A DNA stretch of 64,000 nt from Undaria pinnatifida. Its lineage: Eukaryota; Sar; Phaeophyceae; Laminariales; Alariaceae. Made by a program: the position numbers and the translations under genes. The stretch is taken from assembly GCA_012845835.1 (NCBI GenBank), contig JABAKD010000025.1, positions 9,801,779 through 9,865,778 of the forward strand, given 5' to 3'. Shown here in pieces: positions 1 through 12,400 of this stretch (the stretch's first letter is position 1; every line of letters begins with the position of its first letter). Below the pieces are notes generated by a model. That model did not search any database. It was given only the letters and a program-made list of their open reading frames with translations, and was not told the origin of the DNA.

Positions 1-616
1 AACTTCCAATTGACGTGGCTGGACACTAGGACAATACGTACTGGCGCAGTACCAATCTACTGCCAGCAGCAATCTACGACTGGTCCTGACGGCAGACGCT
101 GCCAGCATGTTAGATCTGGGGCGTACAACAAATATACGCGGTTGTTTTACTTTTGACGAAACGACATGCCGGTATTTCTTAGGCTGGTTGGCAGCCTACC
201 ACACTCACAACACTTCCAGCACTTACAGCACTCACAACACTAACAGTATGTGTACCCCTAGGCCAGGAACGATGTAATAACCTACACTGCCAGTGTTCAT
301 GAAACACGGCCAAGGATGCCGTTCTCGTCGATAACGCTCTTCACCGCGACAAAGTCGCGCACGGATTATGCGGTATCCGCCGAAGCATCGTACACGTCCT
401 GCATGTCCCCGTTGATCCTATTAACAAACTTGGGAATGATCACGTCCTCTGGCTTGTTCTGCGCGACCTCGATCACCCCTGGTGTGAGAACTGACTCAGG
501 ACTATTCGGTGCGCTGTCTCCGGCGTGGTAGGCAAACCTTGAACCACGCGGTCTCCCCAGTGGTTTCGCGTATTGCCCACGCCGTAAATCTACACACTGG
601 GCTGACCACGTCTGGG

Positions 617-745
617 TGACAGGTGTCCCGGATGTGTGTCTCTGGCGGCAGGTGTCCTGGGTGTGTGTCACAAATATAAGGTGTTTCTTGGTGTGTGTCA
701 CACATAGAGGGTGTCCTGGGTGCACACATGGAGGGTGTCCTGGGT
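617..745. repeat. Short minisatellite, about 30-bp units
   Basis: Four imperfect units share the core GGTGTCCTGGGTG followed by a GTGTGTCACA-like segment. The open frames on both strands here are by-products of the repetition and are not called as genes. Confidence 0.7.
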
Positions 746-1869
746 GGATGGCAGAGTGGCCGCGTGCATGCCAAGTTTACGTTTTCATTATTTCAGTTAT
801 TCTCGTTTCCACGGATGACGTCGCAAATACCTCGTACGAAGTAAACATCATCAGCAAAATATATCGACTAGGTGTTCGTACCTATAGTCTACCTGGTTAG
901 TTTATCGATGAGTTTACCTATTCCCGGCTGAGTGGATCGGCGACGTGCCCATCACGCCCAAAACATGAGTACGGTATCGAGTTCTGAACCTAACGTGTGT
1001 CCAATGCCTATGTACGGTATCGGGGTCGATATCTAACTTGTACAATGAACGTTAGGTAAGCTATTGCGGTCGTGCCCATGCCGTCGTTTCTAAACCCGTG
1101 TATCTCGTCGACGGGTATACCAATGGCAGGTAGTATGGGCGGCATACCTTACATTTTGCATAATCTCGCATAGGTAAGGCACATGTTGTTCCTTCTAAAA
1201 CGTACCCAGCACCTAGGGGAGGTGTCAAGGCTCGTACCTAGCTTACAGGTCTCCTGAGCGTCGGGTATGTGTACTCCCCTCGATATCGTACCCAACGTTT
1301 CCCTGCTATATATTTGACAGTGTATACTGCACACGTGATACTTTGAATAAAAATGTAATATTCAATTCAATGGTCCGGGTTTCACTGGAAGTCTGTACCT
1401 TTCTCAAAACCACGAGCAAGGCCCAAGGATGGCCACTCAACCCTCCTGCTTGCAAATATCTCGTGCTACTAAAGAGGTATAGAATCAGCTATCCTGCCTG
1501 GGACGTTTCACAAGCAGGCATACACATACTATAATCTGTGAACGGTGGGACAAAAGCGATAAGCTCATTGGTTTGCTTGTTTCACACTAAAAACAAAGGA
1601 TAGAGGTCATCCCCTACGGTAATGGGGGGTCCTGTTTCGGGGCTTCTTTTGCGGTCACTCGTAAGAGTAACCCCTCTCTTCCTCGCGGTCTTACGTTTTG
1701 ACGCTTTAAAATGGCGATATCTATCCACAATGGTATAGCAGTCTACGCTGCGCCAGACAGAGCAACCGCTTGGAGTATTTTCCGCCCGTGACGTACCGAG
1801 TTGGTCGTGGTAGTGATGATAGGGTGAAAACTTCAAGAGCCCCGCAGTAAAATTATCGGCGTATGATAA

Positions 1870-2110
1870 CATCACTATGACACCATCATAACACCATCAT
1901 GATATCATGATCATAACATCTTAAAAAAAATACCACAGCACCATCGTAGAATAATCAAAACTATATCGTCATATATAGACTACACAATACACCATCATAA
2001 TATGGTCGTAGCATCATCATAGCGTCATCATAACATCATCAAAATATCATCAGCAAAGCATCATAACAGCATCATAATATCATCATTACGACATCATAGC
2101 ATAATCAGAA
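1870..2110. repeat. CAT/ATC-rich low-complexity block
   Basis: The sequence is dominated by CATCATAA-type words (AACATCATCA, ATATCATCAT) with no fixed period. It resembles a decayed trinucleotide repeat and has no coding character. Confidence 0.75.
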
Positions 2111-3488
2111 CTCGCCCCTCTACTGATGTACCGTATTCTTGGTCAATGTGTAGGCAAACCATGATGGGAATGTAACATGCAATATCTCAATCCATTGGGT
2201 TGTGGACTAGAACTTGCCAGACGGTCGACGAAAAAACGTCACGGTGGTGTCAAGACGTAATATCACGGCAAGTTTGGGGCCCATGGGAAACCAGCCTGCT
2301 CACACAGCCGAATATGTTCTCTCGTGACATGAATTACTCCAGCCAGAACTGTGTCACCGTCAAACACTCCGGCGCATCATTTTCTCTCAACCTATAGTAC
2401 GGAGTTGTTAGAATAGAGCAGTATCAGTCCGAAATACTCGGCCATCTGCTGCCCATGGGCCGTGGAATCCTGACGCCCGTTTGTTTTCGCAGATTCTTCT
2501 CGATCAGCAACTATCTGGAGATATTCAGTAGAATATGTGTACATTGTGTTTAGGTGCACTGACGTGATATCGACGCTGCTGACATCGGCAAACTTTCGAA
2601 CTGAAGATTCAGCCGCCACCACCTGCCACCACAAGAAATGAAGTAAGCTGTTAATAACAGTAGCTTTACAATTTGCGGTCTGAAAATTTTGATATGCGGG
2701 GGTTGATGGAGGTTGATGGGATACTGGGCGCATTGCGGACAAAGTATTCAGTTATCCGGTTCTTAATTTCGGCTTTATTTGGGTGGAAAACCGTCGCTAT
2801 CCCCGATTTTTTTTTAATGATTGAGGTGGAGATGTGGAACGAAAGTTGTCAAGTGGAGAGTGAGCACCAACAATACACCCCAGAGGCAGACAGCCGAAAT
2901 TCTTGCAGATAGAGATGTACGTTATGCGGTGATCCCACGCACCACATTCGTCCAAAGGCACATGCGATATTTTGCTAACACCCGCGACATACCCCGAGCT
3001 ACCAAAACACGGCTCACTTTCCACATTCGGGGCGAACATTCCGGGCGATTTTTGCGAGCTCTGGATCTCACGGGGTATCAATCAACTCCGTCCACGCCGC
3101 GTGTGTTCGAGGCCACCCTCCACGAACCGGTGTTTCCGCTTGCGGTCGGCGCCAACGTAGTTTCGGCCTCTCTCTTCCTCCCCCGCCGTCTCACTCGCCC
3201 CCACCCGACCATTATAATCGCCGCTTAGGTTTTCACTCTCCCTAGGCCACAGTAACAACAACAACAACAACCATCACCACGAGCAGCCACCTATTCAGAG
3301 ATAACGCAAAAAAGACGACGTGAGTCAACACTACACCGTGCGAGGTTACTCAAGGCATCTTCTTCTCCTTCTTTTTCTTCATCTTCTTCGCAGGCTGTGG
3401 AAGGATCACAGCCACTCCACAAGTCAGGTGACGTCTGTAAAGTAGCAGTGGCAGGCAGTAAACCAGCAGCGAAACGACGACGTCGAAA

Positions 3489-6400
3489 ATGCCTCTAAAA
3501 CGCGTCGCTGCTCTTGGTCTGCTTCTAGCCATCGAGTTCGCTTGTGCCGATAAAACGGCATCGCCGAACGACGCGATACCCAAGCCCAGCTGCGACTCCA
3601 GCAAGTCCGTCTCGGTGCGATACTCTTCGGGATCAGAGCGCCTCTACCTCGAGTCCAGCTCCGGTGGTGGCTGCATCACACTGGAAGAGGTCTGGTCAGG
3701 TCTACGTGGCAAGGCTCCGCTGTACGCTGTGGACTCGAGTACGGGCGAAGTGAGCAAAACCGCGACTGGGACCTGGCTGTTGACGGAGAGCCTGTACGTT
3801 GAAGACAATGTAACCCTGCAGGTGCGTGTCATGAGAAGTGCAGCGTTGAGGTTAGCTGCAAACCCGGTGATTTACGTGTAAATACCAATGGTACGACCTT
3901 TTGATCGTTGGACTGTACTGTTTTGCACCAGGTAAATGTTTTCCCTAAATTTTGATGCCCCTCCATCCAGCGTAAAAAGGGAAGAACTTGGTAGTCTACG
4001 CCAGGCTAGGGTGTCTTCGTGGTGGAATTTCCCCTCATTTTTCGTCTTAAGGGACAACTTGTTGCTGAATGGTATACACTGCTGTACTTAGATGCTTCGT
4101 GTGTGCATGAGATTCTGCTGTACTATTTTGCTCGTGTTAAAGATTAGACTGCAATCTTGATAAAAATTCAATCCCGCTCGGAAACGTAAGGGCTTCGGTT
4201 GGCAGTGTTTTCTCCTCCTCGTAGCCGGCAACTCGAGACGGAGAAATGTGAACGCACAGTATATGCGGAATCTACAAGTACTTACAAGTGTTCCATTCAT
4301 TATCGCATGTGAGCTGTCTGTGTAAACAACACCTGGCGTGGCAATTTCAGCACCGCACGTTATATATATGTAATAAACCTAGTCTAGAAGCTTTATTGAT
4401 ATCAACAGTGGCATACATACGTGGTACGTTATATTTGGACTATGTTGACGTAATATTTGCCATATATATGGAACATCAGGTGCAGGGTTTGTGGGTGTGG
4501 CGATGAGTTGTTGTTGCCGTGCGCATGCGCTCAGGTGTTGTTGTTTGTGCCTTCATCTCGGAGACAGATGATTCAGCAATTCAGAGGTGGCATATTTGTT
4601 TGGCGTTTGAGATGAATTCTTCTCGCGGAGCTTAACGATCAAGACTACAGACACCTTGCATAGATCACCGTTTTCCTCTGCAGGCAAACGTTATGCTGGC
4701 CCGGTCAGCTGACGGAGGATGTCAAGATCACCCCCCATGGACCGGATGTGGAATAAAAACTGGTCGCTGCTGAAATTATGGGCGCATTTCCATCCTCAAC
4801 AAGAATATTAAAGTTCGAAACACAAGGGATATCTCTTCTGTGCAGAGGGTAAACCTTTCAACCTTTTAAAGGCAGAGTGCATTGGAACTGTAAAATGGTA
4901 TTTACACATCATGTTCGAGTAGGCAGCAGGATGTTGTAACGTACAGCTCGGAACATTCCTTGTAATCCCGACTGACGTCTTGTATCGACGTCAAGAGAGA
5001 AGAAAAGACGACAGATTAGATGCGATACGCTCGATGCTACCGAGACTTCCCCCCTCTACAATCGGTGCCCCTCAAGTATCTGGACGACAACCTCATCCTT
5101 TGTTCCTCAAGACATCAAGACGCAGGTTTTGTTGCAGAGAAACGAAATTGCTACAATTGTATAGCCATGACACGTATAGTCTATATATACCGATGAAGAC
5201 GGATTCTGCTGCTGCTGTGCACTACTACTATAGAAAAATACGTGCTTACTCATTACCAGATACCTGGTACCTGGTATTCTCTACTTTGTGCACAATGCAC
5301 TCTCTGTTCATTTATCCAGCATTACTTGATGTGTCCTAGAGTATGAGATGCGTGCACCAGGTCTCCGTTCTCTTGTTTTATCGTAAGTGCCGCAAGTCAG
5401 ATGCATTGCCCAGCACGAAAACCCACCCTTGCCCTGCCACCGCCAACCCGTGCTGCTGATGATTTCTCCTTTCCATTGACGATGGCGGTGCTCACGGTGG
5501 TTGCAGGTCTACGGTGAGTCGGCCGGTGGCGACGCCAACGAGCTTCGTCTGAAGAGCACGAGCGACAAGTACATCAACGTGCGTGCTCACGGCGGGAGCC
5601 TGGACTTCGTCAGCACTAAGGTAGACTACACATGAGGGGCCCCACAGCAAGGCGGCGGTTCGCCTGAGTAGTAACGAAAGCTCCTTGAAGAGGCAAGCAG
5701 TGGTAGTCATTCCGACTATTGAGGGCAATTTTCCGGTCGCGCTAAGCAATTGCAACCGCCTGGTATCGGGATACCGCATTGCTCAGGCCACCCGTTTGGG
5801 GAACCCCTAGAAGTAGTTACTGGTGCACTATCAGTGGTACCGTGCGGGCGGGTAGTTGGGTTAGGAGCGCCCGACACAAGTGAAAACAAAACTTGAATCC
5901 TTCAGAGACGCAAAACCCCTTCCTGTACTACTGTAGTTCCAAGTATTGTTTACCCCAAAGAAAACCAGTTTCCAGTTGCCATTGATCGGGGGCCAAATCG
6001 GCTCGTCACCTTTTGTGACACCTATCTAGGTGATACGAAAGCCTACATGTCATAAAAATGTAGCATCGAAGAGGCTTTCGAGAGAAGAACGAGTCACTGG
6101 TTTGTTCTGAAGGGCTCTTAAATCGGGCCAGCCAACTTGTAAACATCAATACATAGCATAGCCTACACCCCGTACAAATTGATAACAAGAAATGAACACT
6201 TCAGCTGTGAGGTCGACAAAAATGAAATTTGATCCAAACTCAGCTTTGCAAGCTGCGCGCGTATGATATTTTGTTCGTACGTGTTACGGGGTGTGTATGC
6301 CCTCGTAAATGATTCAGGTCGGTGACTCCCATGCTACTGCAGTAATAGGACTAAGACGTCCAGCCTTGTTTTGCGCACGAAAACTGTATAACTCGCATTG

Positions 6401-9400
6401 AAGGGGACAATACCAGACATCTGTTTAATTAGTGTCTACGAGACAAATGATTGTTAACTTTTGGAGTGGGCTACTTGCGTTTACCGGGGTTGTACGCACG
6501 TATATGTGTGCTCCTTGTATACGTGACAGGTCAGCGGAGGTCCAGCCCAGGCCTGATGCTGGGCTTGTTATTGCTGTCGAGTCATGATGGAACATGCGGT
6601 GGGCGTCGATCGCTACTGTTCCGAAATTATCTTCTGCTTTTGATGTAATGCAAAGGCACACTCACACACCCGTACTGATGGAATGAAGACAGACGAGTGA
6701 GGTCTGGCGTTCTGCATCAGGTGTCGGGCGATTCACTCTTGATCCTAAAGCTCTTCGAACGCCCATCTCACTGAATACCATCATAAGGGACGTTATACCT
6801 GTCGTACGTGGTGACTCCTTGTTGCACGGTGTTCAAACTAGAAGTACTTTAGTTGCAGATATGTTTGTATCGTGTTGTGTACATAAACTTCGGAAAAAAT
6901 AGCAGAATCGCCACATTGTGTGTACGATGGTTTAAACGCTCTCCTTGTTTTGCAATTGTTCCCTACGACCGAAATGCCCCAAATATTTACATAACATTAA
7001 AAGTATTCCACCATCCCTAGACTATACCAACGCTGGAGTTAGGAGTGTCACTGTTGAGCGGCTTTTTTTATCCCTGGCTCGAGGGTCACTTGCGGCGGCA
7101 GTAACTACCCTGCTCCTTGATGTCTTTGTCTTCCGTGCTGTCGTGGTTTTGCGATACGAATCTCCAATATGGAAAATAAACTTAGCCACGATTCGCCAGA
7201 CACGCCGCTTAAACTGCTTCCTTCAGTGGTTGTAGAGTAGTGCTGAATAACCGGTAGTGTGAAGGTGGGTATGATACAATAAATATGAATTACGATACAC
7301 TGTAGTATGTAGCTTTGTTTTCTAAATGGTGCCCTGTAACGTAATTGGGGTTATCCTCAGCACTGTTTGCCCTTTAGCTCCTGATAATTTTCCGCAGGAA
7401 GGATCAATGTTTCCCACGCTTTCTGTTTTTCCTCATCTTCCCTTTGTAATATCTTCGCAGTTGTTGCTTCTGCTTATCACTCCCTGGATGCACCTTAGTC
7501 ACGGGGTAATTCAGCAGTCCCTTCATCCTCCTTTCCATAACTGTAGGTGTATGATCGCGTTATTGATCTCTAGCCCTTCTTCCCTCGTCAAAAAGGATAT
7601 AATTACGAGAAAATGATAACTGGTATTGGATTGATACCCTAGCCCCTCAGCAGCGTGTCGCACACGTGTAGTGACACATACCTCAATTTGCGGTTTGCTT
7701 CCAGTTGTCGCCCCTTGCCAAATTTTGTCAATGCGTTCGACGCCGCCGTCCGATTACTACAACATACGCACTAAAGTGCCGACCTCGAGCCTTTTATGCG
7801 ATTCTCCGTGAGATGCACGCACAATTTTCGTGCCACTCGGAAGGACTCCTCACGGCGCTTTGCGCTTCATGCAAGGAATCGCTTTTCGGTTTGTAAAACC
7901 TTAACGTTCTTCGTCACGACAGGATAGGGATGCGAGGGTCTATTTATCCTGACAGACAACGACTACGCATAGCAATGATCACACACCTCCCCCCCCCACC
8001 CTTCCCCCCCGATGTTCAGCAACCAACAAGTCAGCTCGTGGGTGGTACGACTACGGCTATGAATGAAAGACGTACACCTTCCCACCCAAATAAGATATGG
8101 GGACCAAACTTATTGCACATCTATAAGGTCAATAGATAACTACCTATTGGGAGTGAGAACGAGGTTCCGTCTCAAAGCGGACGCGTGGTCAATTTTTCTA
8201 AAATCTGAGAGAAACAACGAATGCATCAGCCACCTTCTTCATGAACCTGACCCTAATCATAGGGGTACCAGGGTCCATGGTTCTACTACTACGATTATGG
8301 CTGAAATACCCCCATCCCCCCTCCCCCAGGTGTTCGGATGGGACACCTCTACTAACAGCTATCAAACAAGTGATTCTGGTGGTCGGTCGTACATCAGCGC
8401 CATCTCGGAGGTCATCACCGACACCAGCGAAACGTGCGATGGCAGAGCCAAGAACGACATGGGGGAGGCAAGGTTGGACATCGAGGACAGCGAAGTGGCG
8501 TACCTTGGCTACTACAATTCCGAGAGCTACGGATTGTCCTGGAAGGTGATAAGAACGGGGAGGGAGGGAGGGTGGTTGGAAGGAACAAGAAGCTGAGTAT
8601 TGGGCGCAGAAAGATATAGACTATATGTAGTGTTCGGTTTTGATAACATGAAATGTTAACAATGTCTGGCAATGACCAGCAGTAGTAGCGACAGCTGGCG
8701 GAAGCTTTAGTAGCAGCAGAAAATCAGAGCGATGTTAAAAGCGATGGCGACTAGCAGTAACAGCTACGAGCAGCAATACCTACCAGCATCATTTGCTACC
8801 GTTGTCAATAGCTTCTAGAATAATCTACAGCATGAGCTGCTACGGCAGCACACGTGACTGCCAGCGGCATCAACAATAATAGCTAGGAATACCAGGAGAA
8901 GCAACAGCCGCAGTAGCAGCAGCAGGAGCACGGGCAGGAGCAAGACCAGCAACACAATCATACCGAGAAAACAATACGTTCAAGGCGTGATTGCAACCGA
9001 AATTGCCGTCTCGCTGGTTCAAATTTTGTTCGCATGATCCAAGAAAACACGTTTCGGAAACGCTATGTTTTTGCGGCCGTCAAGACAAATCTACGTGTTT
9101 ACCACCCGCCTGGTTATGGTATACCTGCGCCCAGCCTTTTCTGGGTCCTCCGTACCAATTTCAATTTTTGCTTCATCTGTATCACTTGTCTTCCCAATAT
9201 ACGGGTGGAACTACCGCACTTCCACGCATGTGCCATGCATTATTCGAAGCATTTCTTGGGTGCCTCAAGCTCTGGCTTCGTGTGGACTACGCATTTTGTA
9301 CCTCTCTAGGTTAAAAAATATCAGCACGGACTCTGGTTGTACTGATGATGATGTCGTTTGGTAGAAAAATCGTAATATTAGTGTGAAGACAACACACATG

Positions 9401-12400
9401 ACATGTGGAAGAACAGAAGCAGCATTGCAGCCACGACGGATATATATAGAGCGAAGGTTTAAGGCGTGATTACACCTAAACAAAGTTACCGCATCTCGCT
9501 GATTTGCTGCTATATTGGTGGGTTTGATATATTATTATTCCGAAAACAAGTCGTCCTTTGTCTGGAGAACGAGCCACACTTAGCCGCACGCCTTAATGCT
9601 ACGTATCCGCGCTCAGTAACTATTTTATCCAACCAACAAAATGGGATTTTGGTTTTTACACGGTCTGTGCAATTTCCACACTGCACATGGATGTGGAAAC
9701 TATAGAAACATCTAAAACGATTCCACGAATTACATGTGTCATGCATCACCGGTGTCGACTTTGGTTGTGAATTATTTAGCTGTTCCTCGTGAGCTTGCGA
9801 AGATTTGATCGACGTTGAATTTATGCCACACATACTGGAATGTCCCAAAATGAAGTATATAGCAACATTTCCAAAATGTATTCAATAATGACAAACATCA
9901 CTTCCTTCCGGGTTGCATTAGGTCTGATCCAGGGTTTTTGCACAAGGATAACCGCAACTTTCGTATTGTTTTGGGCGCTGTCAACATAGCTGACAATCGG
10001 TTAGCCATAGGATGCAGCTAGATAAACATTCATGGAACACGTCGCACCCCTCGGAAAATCTAGCGTTCGCTCGGTACAAGCAATGTCTGCCTGTGGTTGT
10101 TGATCGCCCGATGTGTTCCGCCCGAGCATCTCAGGAATCCGAGTGTCTATTGTCTTGCCAACTACTTTCGCTGACGACAATGAGTACAATCTTCCCGCGG
10201 TCACGACCGTCGCAATGAATCCTCCAACGCTTTTCGTGCAACGACCAATCACGCCATCGTTTTCTAGTGCACGAAAAAACAGCGTTTCCGAATAAAAACA
10301 CAAATACGGGCGCCCCCCCCCCCCCGCTTGGCAAACAAAACGCACCTTGAAACACCCCAAAAACCCTTCACCCATCGTCTGACTCAGGTTCGAGGATACT
10401 GCAAGGATAAAAGCAACCCCGAGTTGTTCGACACCATTGGTGTGTTCGGCAACATCTACAATTCCGACATCCACCACCTCTACTTCGGAGTCTACTCGTA
10501 CGGGCACCAGCAGGGAGACTGGAGGAACAACAAGGTGCACGACAACATCGGCTACGGCTTCGACCCCCACGACGACAGCGATTACTTGACCATCCACGAC
10601 AACGAGGTCTACAACAACGGGAACCACAACATCATCGCCTCCAAGCGCTGCGATCATATCTCCATCCAGGTTGGTCATATTTCTGGCAAATCCGAAACTC
10701 GTGTGTTACGTGCCAGCAACCCCGTTGGGACCGCCCCGTGTAGAGAGACACAGCGACGGAGACTGCAATGCAACTATTAATAAGAGGAGCCAAGCCCCAT
10801 ACCACGCTGAAGTCACGTTGCGTAAGCTCTCCCGCCAGTACGGGCTTTTTCGTATGTGGTCGATGCTGTAATCGCTGTCAAGTGTCGACGATATTTCCCT
10901 CGAAATGTCCCACAGCCTTGATGCGTACGTGACTCCAAACACGCACAAGTTACGTACTAACAAAAAAAATATAGGAACAATATTAAAAATATTAGTCTGT
11001 ATAGCACGTCCGACCTTCTTCAGCGCAGCGCTGACCCTTTGCTCGTAGTTCGTTTCTCCCTGTCCTCCACACATTTCACATGCATCGTTTTGTTTTATTT
11101 TGTATCGGCACGCACGGTTTTGGGGTCAGATAACCCGGTAGTATAGTGGACGGTCGTTGCCAGCGTTGTACGCGGTGAAACAAATTGGTTAAAACGTGCG
11201 GGTACATGTCATTGGAGGCGGTCTCTTAGGGAGAATGCTTTTGACCTTGCGGGTACAGCGACATTTAAAATTGAACTTGAAATTGAGCTCTCCCCTTGAG
11301 TTGCAGTTGCCGTTGCAGTCGCCAGTTTGGTTAGCAAGTTTGTTTTGATGCCTTCTCCGAACAATGGGAGAACACCAAGTGCCTGGAAACTCCGACCGTG
11401 GTTTTTCATCTGTTTCTCGCGACGACACATCACGCGTAATGTACCCCTTTTTCTGGAGTTCCTTCCCAGTCCAGACACCGTGGATGTGGTAGTGCATAAA
11501 CCTTACCCCCAAGTACTTCGTTTCTGAGGCTGCTGAAATTGCCACGAGCTTCTCGAACAGAGGGTAGTGGGATATAAACCGTAGACCCGTTGCTCGTCCT
11601 TAGTGAAAATTGGCGAGAATGACAACCTTAGTTGTGAAGTGCAAGAAATTACCGTCGAAACCCGACCCATTACATACAAGCTGCGGGTGTTACATCGATC
11701 GCACATGCTATGGGTGTGCGTATTTTCCTCATGCAGGCATGCTCGTGTTCTGAGAACGAGTTTTTCGAATTTCCGCATGTCGTTCGTTTATTTTTCGGAC
11801 GCTTAGGGAAACGAGGTGTACGGGGGCGACAAGGTCGGCATTTTCTTGCACCTCAGCAGCGACGACGCCTCCGTCAAAAGTGAGAAAGCTACCTTGTGTT
11901 CTATCCTTTGTTCATCTCGTACGAAAACATGTGTTACCTCATGGCATGTAAGCTGAATAAACAACAGATAAAAGGGTCGTACGGTGGGCTTGTCTGCAGA
12001 TGCAGTTGTTGCGGCCCCTGCAAATACAGTAAGGGAACATGGCGCGGTATGGTTCCCAAATGTTACCAACCATGTTTCTGAAGGAGATCTGTTTTACGAT
12101 AAGACGAGGACGATCAATCTTCGTGTGGAAGGTGGCACACGCGTAGATCGATGAATGCACTTTGTACGCGAGCCAGTCGGAGATTGTTGTCGAGAACCCT
12201 GACGGACGTACGATAAGTCGTGGGTTAGTCGATCATGCCTAACGTTTGTGTGCCTTTGCAATTGTAAATGAGCCAGGCGGCTGTCTCGCATCATGACTAC
12301 ATTTACGACCCCCCCCCCCCCCCCCCACGAACGTTGCTGTGCACTCATTGTACCGACCCTTGACCGCAGGCACTAGATGTTTTTTTTTATCCGTGTATAC

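Larger units (their letters stand above)
1..3488. other. Upstream region without a recognisable gene
   Basis: No open frame here has a coherent protein character or plausible splice sites joining it to a neighbour. It holds a GGTGTCCTGGGTG-type minisatellite, a CAT/ATC-rich block and a short AAC run near 3250, all just upstream of the epimerase start. The promoter of that gene should lie at its right end, but I could not identify a convincing TATA box or other core element. Confidence 0.5.

Noticed and set aside
8991-9364. Three overlapping ~100-codon plus-strand frames in epimerase intron 3
   Set aside because: All three frames are open at once, which reflects few stop codons by chance; none is motif-bearing and they lie between well-supported exons.
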